Position numbers and translations under genes: made by a program
Shown here: piece after piece, positions 1 through 5,969 of the stretch
Layout: each line of letters begins with the position of its first letter
Position numbering within the stretch: the first letter of the stretch is position 1
From: Leptolyngbya sp. BL0902
GTDB lineage: Bacteria > Cyanobacteriota > Cyanobacteriia > Phormidesmidales > Phormidesmidaceae
DNA: 64,000 nt
Direction of reading: 5' to 3'
NCBI RefSeq assembly: GCF_016403105.1
Contig: NZ_CP046155.1
Location: 2,046,001 to 2,110,000 of the forward strand
Notes under the pieces: generated by a model
Database searches by the model: none
The model's input: only the letters and a program-made list of their open reading frames with translations
Told to the model about the DNA's origin: nothing

Positions 1-674
1 CCAACGCCTTCCTCGCCACCAAAATCAGCTTTATTAATGAGGTCGCCAATATCTGCGACCGGGTGGGGGCCGACGTGACCCAGGTGGCGGCGGGCATTGG
101 GCTAGATTCTCGCATTGGCCAAAAGTTCCTCCAGGCGGGCTTGGGCTGGGGCGGCTCCTGTTTTCCCAAAGACGTCGCGGCCCTGATCCACACCGCCGAG
201 GACTACGGCTATGAGGCTCAACTGCTGAAGGCGTCTGTGGCCGTCAACCAGCGCCAACGGCTGATCGTTCTCGAAAAACTTCAGCAGGTGTTGAAAATCC
301 TCAAGGGCAAAACCATCGGCCTGCTGGGGCTCACCTTCAAACCCGACACCGACGACATGCGCGATGCCCCGTCGCTGATTCTCATTGAGCAGCTTAACCG
401 CCTAGGGGCCAAGGTAAAAGCCTACGACCCCATCGTCTCCCAAAGCGGCCTGCGCCACGGCCTGACCGGGGTGATTGTAGAAAACGATGCTCTCCACCTA
501 GCCGACGGCTGCGATGCCCTCGTCCTCGTCACCGACTGGGCCCAATTCCAAGACCTAGACTACGCCGCCCTAGCCCAGCGCATGCACAGCCCCATCCTCA
601 TTGATGGGCGTAATTGCCTCGACCGCGAAGCCCTAGGGCAGGCCGGATTCCAGTACGTCGGCATTGGCCACTAG
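1..674 (+). CDS. ugd: UDP-glucose 6-dehydrogenase, C-terminal part (5' end outside window)
   Basis: The frame is open from base 3, so the gene starts before the window. The enzyme oxidises UDP-glucose to UDP-glucuronate with two NAD+, feeding exopolysaccharide and cell-envelope sugars. The visible part has the central helix region, the catalytic cysteine motif G-S-C-F-P-K-D at about base 160, and the C-terminal UDP-binding domain with the family signature G-L-T-F-K-P-D-T-D-D-M-R. It ends on a TAG that overlaps the stop codon of the convergent DUF1824 gene. GDP-mannose dehydrogenases are related, but the motif set fits UDP-glucose dehydrogenase better. Confidence 0.93.
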   Translation, partial: NAFLATKISFINEVANICDRVGADVTQVAAGIGLDSRIGQKFLQAGLGWGGSCFPKDVAALIHTAEDYGYEAQLLKASVAVNQRQRLIVLEKLQQVLKILKGKTIGLLGLTFKPDTDDMRDAPSLILIEQLNRLGAKVKAYDPIVSQSGLRHGLTGVIVENDALHLADGCDALVLVTDWAQFQDLDYAALAQRMHSPILIDGRNCLDREALGQAGFQYVGIGH

Positions 675-1093
675 GGCCGAAATAGGGTGAAGGGAAAGGG
701 GCCGTAGGTGCCCACAAGTTCCGCATATTCGGGTTCTGAACTGTGGAAGGTAATCAGTACGCCCCGCGATGGGCCGCTGTAGTCATCCAGATACCAGGCT
801 CCTTTAAGGGTGTTGAACTTGAGGTAAACGGCTCCTTCCCGCGTTGGCAAATCCAGCGTCACCGTCACTCCTAGGGCCGCCAAAAATGACTCCATCGCCT
901 CCTTGGCCTCAGAGAGGGTATCGGCACAAATGCCAAGGGTTTGGTAGTCGGACAAATCGTTGAAGGTAGCCAAGTCTTGGCGCATCTGATCGAGGTCAGC
1001 TGCGCTCAGTGCGGGAGGCGTCTTTAGGCAACTCAAAACATTCAGCCGCTTACGGATAGCAGCGAGATCGGCGGTGGGATGGGTCGAAACCAT
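671..1093 (-). CDS. DUF1824 family protein
   Basis: A 140-aa soluble protein of the cyanobacterial DUF1824 family, function unknown. I start it at the ATG at 1093 (M-V-S-T-H-P) because the open frame upstream to 1273 is low-complexity and reads like untranslated sequence. The C-terminal half has the conserved aromatic stretch G-A-W-Y-L-D-D-Y and S-R-G-V-L-I-T-F-H, followed by a short G-P-F-P tail. The stop codon shares the tetranucleotide CTAG with the stop of ugd on the other strand. The family assignment is from memory of its sequence pattern. Confidence 0.8.
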   Translation of the reverse strand: MVSTHPTADLAAIRKRLNVLSCLKTPPALSAADLDQMRQDLATFNDLSDYQTLGICADTLSEAKEAMESFLAALGVTVTLDLPTREGAVYLKFNTLKGAWYLDDYSGPSRGVLITFHSSEPEYAELVGTYGPFPFTLFRP

Positions 1094-1347
1094 GGTGTCC
1101 TCAGCAAGGGAACTGGACAGGGAACTTAGACAGGCGATGGGGGTAGAAGGCTGACGTCGGCGGGTGGAGGATGCCGTGGGGCCTAAAAACCAGAGATCCC
1201 ACCGAGCATCGAGGTCAAACCCTCCCCAGGACAATTTAGCCAATTGGCGTAACCCTAGCCTAGGGGGTTCCATCGAAGCCGCTACTTGGGCTTACTAATC
1301 CTGGGTCAAATACCCGTCGCCTAGGGATTATAAGGTGCACTTCAGCT

Positions 1348-2079
1348 ATGACTTACCACGTCCGAGTGTTGGATATGCCGTCCAGTGATCGCCCCCGCGA
1401 ACGATTGTTGTCCTACGGCTCTAAGAGTCTGTCCACAGCGGAACTACTGGCTATTTTACTAGGAACCGGGCAAGGCCCCGGCAAACTTTCGGCGGTGGGT
1501 TTGGGGCAATTAATCTTGCAGGAAATGGGCCATAGCCAGCGGGATCCCCTCTCCGCCATGCGCGACATGACCGCCCACGACCTCACCTGCATTCCGGGCG
1601 TTGGCCCCGCCAAAGCGACTACCATCATCGCCGCCATCGAACTCGGTAAGCGCGTCCTCCAGGCCATTCCCCCCGAAAAAACCGTGGTAGATGATCCTGC
1701 CATCGCCGCCGCCGCCCTCAGCCACGACCTGATGTGGCAAACCCAGGAGCGCTTCGCCGTGGTACTGCTGGATATCCGCCATCGCCTGCTGGGCACCAAG
1801 GTGATCACTATCGGCACCGCCACCGAAACCCTGGCTCACCCCCGCGAAATCTTCAAAGAAGTGATTCGCCACGGAGCCGTGCGCTGCATCGTGGCCCACA
1901 ACCACCCCAGCGGCAACCTCGACCCCAGCCCCGAAGACCTTTCCCTCACCCGCCAACTGCTTCAGGGCGCACAAATCCTCGCCACCCCCGTTTTGGATCA
2001 CCTGATCCTCGGCAACGGCGACTACCGCAGCCTGCGCCAAACCACCCAACTCTGGCAAGAAACTCCCCAAGGAGCCTAG
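1348..2079 (+). CDS. radC: RadC family JAB/MPN-domain protein
   Basis: A 243-aa protein. The N-terminal part (about 1-85) has the helix-hairpin-helix-like G-V-G-P-A-K-A. The C-terminal part (about 110-230) is the JAB1/MPN metalloprotease-like RadC domain with the zinc motif H-N-H-P-S-G-N...S-x-x-D. RadC is annotated as a DNA-repair protein, but its biochemical role is unresolved. The start M-T-Y-H-V-R follows a TATAAG-like box at 1329-1334. It is a single gene, followed by about 230 bp of repeat-rich DNA before nrdJ. Confidence 0.93.
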   Translation: MTYHVRVLDMPSSDRPRERLLSYGSKSLSTAELLAILLGTGQGPGKLSAVGLGQLILQEMGHSQRDPLSAMRDMTAHDLTCIPGVGPAKATTIIAAIELGKRVLQAIPPEKTVVDDPAIAAAALSHDLMWQTQERFAVVLLDIRHRLLGTKVITIGTATETLAHPREIFKEVIRHGAVRCIVAHNHPSGNLDPSPEDLSLTRQLLQGAQILATPVLDHLILGNGDYRSLRQTTQLWQETPQGA

Positions 2080-2172
2080 GAATTGGGGATTAGGGGCTAG
2101 GGATTAAGGTATTGGGAGCGAAAACGAATGGGACGAACCGTAGGGTGCCATTCGCGAAGCAATGCACCCCTA
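2080..2172. repeat. Degenerate short G-rich repeats plus a dispersed imperfect palindrome
   Basis: Bases 2080-2108 are a run of GGGGATTAGGGG-like heptamer variants, the type of short tandem repeat often seen between genes in filamentous cyanobacteria. Bases 2141-2172 form an imperfect inverted repeat: TAGGGTGC-ATT is answered by AATGCACCCCTA around a short GC-rich centre. The GTAGGGTGC...GCACC form resembles a widespread cyanobacterial intergenic repeat. No coding potential is seen. Confidence 0.6.
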
Positions 2173-2306
2173 GATACTGCTGTGCAGTGCTACGGACGGG
2201 GGCTAGATTTAGCGTCATATAAGGTTCTGTATCGCAGGACAACACTAAATCGAGGAGAATTGGGTATCATGGAAAGCTGCTTACTCTATTCCTGCAAGGC
2301 TCTCCC

Positions 2307-3634
2307 ATGGTTCAAGAAATTCCCCGTACTCGGCAGCAAGGGCCGTTCCCCGAAGCCGCCCCTGCCGCATTCCCGGTGTTTTACCGTACCTATAGCCGTC
2401 GAGGCGAGGTGGTGCCGGGGCAACGGGAAACCTGGGATCAAGTCTGTGACCGCACCCTCGAAGGGCTCAAAGAACTGGGCAACCTCACCGATGACGAGGT
2501 TGAACTGCTCAACCGGATGCAGCGTCAGGTGAAAGCCCTGCCCTCTGGTCGTTGGCTGTGGGTGGGCGGCACCGCCTGGAGCAAGCAACCTGAGAACTTC
2601 TCTGGAGCCTACAACTGCACCAGCACCAACGTTGTAGACTGGCGCGCCTTTGGCCTGATGATGGACTTGGCCATGATGGGCTGCGGCACTGGGGCTATTT
2701 TGGAACCCAAATACATCAACCAAATCCCCGCCATCCGTAACCGCATCAGCGTCACCATGGGCGGCGACATTGGCGAAACCCCCGCCGAAGAACGCCGGGA
2801 AATCACCGAAGTTTCCATCGACGGCAACCAGGTCAACATTCGTGTGGGCGACAGCCGCCAGGGCTGGGTGCAGTCCTACCAAACCCTGCTGGAACTCTCC
2901 ACCGATGAGCGCTTCACCGACACCGTGGAAGTCACCATCGACCTGCGCGATGTGCGCCCTGCCGGGGAAAAACTCAAGGGCTTCGGCGGTGTGGCCAACC
3001 CCATCCGCCTCTCGCTGCTGTACGACCGCTGCGCTAACATCCTCAACAAAGCCCTCGGTCGCCAGCTCAATTCCGTCGAGTGCTGCCTGCTAATCGACGA
3101 AGCCGCCGCCTGTGTGGTAGCAGGTAATATCCGAAGATCAGCGGGAATGAGGCAATTCGACAGCAATGACGACCTAGCGGCTGGGGCCAAGGACAACCTC
3201 TGGCAACAAGATGCCGAGGGCAACTGGCGCATCGACCCCGAACGGGACGTGCTGCGGATGGCCAACCACACCCGCGTCTTCCACGAAAAGCCCAGCCTGC
3301 AAGATTGTGTAGACTCGGTGCGGAAGCAGTTCTATTCCGGCGAGGGCGCAATTCAGTGGGCTGGAGAGGCCATTGCCCGGTCGAATGCAGATTTGCTCAA
3401 TACTGCCGAAAAGAAGGAGGTGTTCATTCAGCTCTATGGTGAGTCTGAAGAAAAAGCTAGGGCCTATCTCAAGCAGCTTTTGCTTGAGCATCGAGGTGCT
3501 AGCGAAGGTTAGGGTCGCAGATTGCGTCTGATGTGGAGAAACCGATTTGGAGAGAATTCATGGCAATTGATACAGCAAGCATCGAGCTAGAGCTCGATCA
3601 TCGATTGGGCTGTTATGGCCTCAATCCGTGTGGT
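2307..3634 (+). CDS. nrdJ: Adenosylcobalamin-dependent (class II) ribonucleotide reductase, exon 1
   Basis: N-terminal part of the B12-dependent ribonucleotide reductase that makes deoxyribonucleotides. Hallmarks are S-G-R-W-L-W-V-G-G-T-A-W, N-C-T-S-T-N-V and L-A-M-M-G-C-G-T-G-A-I. From the ATG at 2307 the frame runs to a TAG at 3510-3512. The protein clearly resumes one frame back (T at 3509 read twice, or one base missing within 3503-3512) as W-R-E-F-M-A-I-D-T-A and L-D-H-R-L-G-C-Y-G-L-N-P-C-G, ending at T3634. Splicing to exon 2 at 4383 restores N-P-C-G-E-I, the motif with the catalytic thiyl-radical cysteine and glutamate. With the shift corrected, the spliced protein is 799 aa. The segment around the shift (about 25 residues) looks longer than I recall for relatives. 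The frameshift may be an assembly error, a true mutation or recoding. Confidence 0.88.
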
Positions 3635-3805
3635 AGATGATTTTGCCTCACGTTAAAAACCCGGCAAAAACGGGGAAGGCTGCGATGCTAATCCCGTGGT
3701 AACCAGTTGGGGTAACGCCCGCTGGCACCGTACAGAGTAGAGGATGAAACTTTATAGTTAGCCATTTAGATCTGGCGTACTATAAAGACTATAATTCCTC
3801 CACGA

Positions 3806-4024
3806 GTGTCGGGCTACGTCATGAACGGAAGAACCTATTGTGGGCATTACAACGGGTATTATCTCAAGTCCACCTTGGAATATATCTATGCTCGGTATCT
3901 CGACCATGTAGGCATCGCCTGGGAGTATGAAGTAAAAACCTTTCAGCTCTCCAACGGCGGTTCTTACAAGCCTGATTTTCGGCTAGAAGACGGTTCCTTA
4001 TTGCTCGCGAAAGTGTTCAGTTAG
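3806..4024 (+). pseudogene. Intron-encoded homing endonuclease, apparently decayed
   Basis: A 72-codon frame starting at GTG 3806; M-N-G-R-T-Y at 3821 is an alternative start. The pattern G-Y-Y-L-K-S-T-L-E-Y-I-Y-A-R-Y-L...W-E-Y-E...Y-K-P-D-F resembles the PD-(D/E)xK type of small intron endonucleases such as I-Ssp6803I. The helix glutamate and the P-D-F aspartate are present. Where (D/E/Q)-x-K is expected the sequence reads L-A-K, and the frame stops almost at once, far short of a full enzyme of about 150 aa. I therefore call it broken. Family membership is inferred from the motif pattern only. Confidence 0.6.
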
Positions 4025-4301
4025 TGCTGTCCGAGGAAAAATCACACCAGCGGTGATTACATCCATTCAAGAATTAGCCCTAGCGTTTGCGACAGCCAAT
4101 TCTGAGGCGATTCTAAACTGCAAGCTCAACGCGATTCGGCCTATACTTCAACCGTTTTACGATGAAGTGTTTCGGCGATACAACATCCAGGACGAACGAA
4201 CCTTAAGTAAAGCGCTCCTTGGCTATCAGGCTAGTCGAAAAGACATCTTGGCCTACTTCCGTTCTTTAGTAGAAAAGGTACTCGGAACTACAGGGAAATG
4301 A
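3987..4301 (+). pseudogene. Second intron reading frame, possible C-terminal part of the endonuclease
   Basis: An open frame directly after and one base out of register with the endonuclease fragment; the first in-frame start (GTG) is at 4053. It would encode 82 aa, mostly helical and charged (E-V-F-R-R-Y-N-I-Q-D-E-R), with no family I recognise. Because the two frames abut inside one intron, a frameshift splitting a single endonuclease gene is the simplest reading. An independent small gene cannot be excluded. Confidence 0.4.
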
Positions 4302-4382
4302 ATCTGTAGAACTAGGGGATAAAGAGCCTCTAGGGTAACAACATTTTTTCTGCCGTCACAATAACAACAGCAGAAAAAACTG

Positions 4383-5453
4383 GAGATCATCGGAGCTGAT
4401 TTTCATTGCAATTTGGCGGAGGTACATTTGAATCAGCTTGATCCTGGCAACCTTCAGGATCAAGAGGATGCCTTCACGGCGGCGGCGCTGTCGGTGGCGG
4501 TGCTGTTGAACCACCAATTTAACGAGCCCCGCTATCAGCAGTCGCGCCTGGAAGATCCGATTGTGGGAGTGTCCTTCACCGGATTGTTCGACTTCTTTGT
4601 GCAGGCGTTCGGCGTAGACTGGCTGCGCTGGTGGGAGGCGGGCCGTCCTGACACCATGCAGGGGCTGGAGTTTAAACAGAAAGAACAGGACTACCTGACC
4701 CGCTGGAAGGAGATCGTCCATCGGGTGGTGTGGGAGTACTGCGACCGTCACGGGTTGAAGCGGCCCAACCGCTGTACCACGGTGCAGCCTGCGGGGACGA
4801 AATCCCTGCTGACGGGGGCATCTCCTGGCTGGCACCCGCCCAAGGCCCAGCGCTTTTTGCGGCGGATTACCTTCCGCAAGAACGACCCCGTGGCCATGGC
4901 CTGCATCGACTACGGCTATTCCGTGGTGCCCTCCCAGTCCGACAAGGACGAGAACGGCAACCTGTTGAATGATCCCTTCGACCCGCGCTGTACCGAGTGG
5001 CTGGTGGAAATTCCTGTAGAAGTGCCCTGGGCCAACCTGCCCGGTGCCGACGAAATCGCCATCGAAAAATTCACGGCGGCGGCCCAGTTCGACTTCTACA
5101 TGCAGGTGCAAAAGTACTACACCACCCACAACACCTCGGCCACCATCGAGTTTCGAGAGCCGGAACTGGAAGCCCTGGGCGAACGGATTTACCAAGCCAT
5201 CCAAAACGACGAGGGCTACATCTCGGCGGCGCTGCTGGCGCGGTTCGACGACCTGCAAACCTTCCCCCGGTTGCCCTTCGAGCCGATTGACAAGGCCACC
5301 TACGACGCTGAAAGTCAGAAGGTAGAAGCCCGTCGCGGCACGGCGGATTTCCACTCAGCCCTAGCGCTGTACGATGCCGGAGACCTGATCGAAGCTGGCC
5401 CCGCTGGCTGCGACTCCGACAAGTGCATGATGCCGGAACAAAAGCCGGAGTAG
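4383..5453 (+). CDS. nrdJ: Class II ribonucleotide reductase, exon 2
   Basis: C-terminal 356 codons of nrdJ. Read from the deduced 3' splice site, the exon begins E-I-I-G-A-D-F-H-C-N-L-A-E-V-H-L-N-Q. That is the continuation expected after N-P-C-G, upstream of the first ATG-like start at 4413. Further family blocks are V-G-V-S-F-T-G-L-F-D-F, R-P-N-R-C-T-T-V-Q-P-A-G-T-K-S-L-L-T-G and the C-terminal G-C-D-S-D-K-C pair of cysteines that re-reduces the active site. No further lesion is seen in this exon. A strong terminator follows 15 bases after the stop. Confidence 0.93.
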   Translation, partial: EIIGADFHCNLAEVHLNQLDPGNLQDQEDAFTAAALSVAVLLNHQFNEPRYQQSRLEDPIVGVSFTGLFDFFVQAFGVDWLRWWEAGRPDTMQGLEFKQKEQDYLTRWKEIVHRVVWEYCDRHGLKRPNRCTTVQPAGTKSLLTGASPGWHPPKAQRFLRRITFRKNDPVAMACIDYGYSVVPSQSDKDENGNLLNDPFDPRCTEWLVEIPVEVPWANLPGADEIAIEKFTAAAQFDFYMQVQKYYTTHNTSATIEFREPELEALGERIYQAIQNDEGYISAALLARFDDLQTFPRLPFEPIDKATYDAESQKVEARRGTADFHSALALYDAGDLIEAGPAGCDSDKCMMPEQKPE

Positions 5454-5468
5454 ATCCGCATGGAAAGT

Positions 5469-5509
5469 CCCCTAGTCGATGCCTCAAAAGGCAGACCTAG
5501 GGGGTTTTT
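5469..5509 (+). terminator. Rho-independent terminator of nrdJ
   Basis: CCCCTAG (5469-5475) pairs with CTAGGGG (5497-5503), with an inner GCCT/AGGC stem (5481-5484, 5489-5492), followed by five T residues at 5505-5509. Confidence 0.8.
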
Positions 5510-5565
5510 ATAGCCCATCGTCCTCTCAGATCAGCCCGTTGAGGCAAAATCTGGGAGGACGTTGT

Positions 5566-5865
5566 TTACATCAGCCTCGGCTGCATCAAGGACAAGCGGC
5601 GCTGCTGAATAGCAGGATGATCCGGTCGTCCTGCCGAGACCTGAACCCAGGCCCGTAATCGGTTGTGGATCGCGTCCCAGGTGCCGTCGTTCACCCACGC
5701 TCGATAGTCCGTGTAGACGGTTTGCCAGACCGGGAAGTCGCTCGGTAGGTCTTGCCAACCGCACCCTTGCTTGACTAGGTAAAAGATAGCGTTCAGCACC
5801 GCCCAGAGGCCGACCGTTCGAGGCCGACCACCGGGCTTTGCTGGAGGTAACAGGGGTTCAATCAA
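5566..5865 (-). pseudogene. IS5-family transposase remnant (N-terminal part)
   Basis: About 99 codons reading M-I-E-P-L-L-P-P-A-K-P-G-G-R-P-R, then V-L-N-A-I-F-Y-L-V-K-Q-G-C-G-W-Q-D-L-P. This is the DUF4096-like N-terminal domain of IS5-group transposases. The family pattern is lost after R-A-W-V-Q-V, where an overlapping frame carries on briefly, and the DDE catalytic part is absent. It lies in the gap between the nrdJ terminator and recG. I could not define inverted repeats or a target duplication. Confidence 0.8.
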
Positions 5866-5969
5866 CCTATATTCTGTGTCTATATCTATAGAATAACCCG
5901 CCCCCTAGAGAACCTAGTGCCCCGGTCTCTTGGCATACTAGAGGCGCTGGCGATTTTTGTTCCTGCCCT

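Larger units (their letters stand above)
3635..4382 (+). mobile_element. Group I self-splicing intron in nrdJ
   Basis: A 748-nt insertion between codons GGT and GAG of the N-P-C-G-E-I motif. The 5' exon ends in T (3634) and the intron ends in G (4382), as group I introns require. P1 can be built: exon bases 3627-3634 pair with an internal guide at 3645-3652 (GCCTCACG), with one internal mismatch and the expected U-G wobble at the splice site. P4 is likely ACGGGG (3670-3675) with TCCCGT (3692-3697). A P8-like 9-bp stem pairs 3750-3758 with 3779-3787. A perfect 10-bp hairpin (4344-4353 with 4370-4379) sits just before the 3' splice site, like P9. Reading frames lie between the core and P9. The full core fold (P3, P7) was not resolved by hand. 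Confidence 0.87.

Noticed and set aside
1510-2070. Long minus-strand frame opposite radC
   Set aside because: Shadow of radC; the plus-strand frame has all RadC motifs, the opposite one only Gly/Ala-rich noise.
2206-2251. GATTTAG / CTAAATC inverted words upstream of nrdJ as possible NrdR boxes
   Set aside because: They do not fit the 16-bp NrdR palindrome or the usual spacing of paired boxes.
2180-2306. Cobalamin riboswitch in front of the B12-dependent nrdJ
   Set aside because: No B12-box or conserved core could be found in the leader.
3510-4412. Two separate genes for ribonucleotide reductase halves
   Set aside because: The exon 1 frame resumes to N-P-C-G and exon 2 begins E-I-I-G with intron signals between, so a split by an intron explains it better than two genes.
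4356-5354. 332-codon minus-strand frame opposite nrdJ exon 2
   Set aside because: Antisense shadow caused by high GC; no recognisable domain, while exon 2 is unmistakable.
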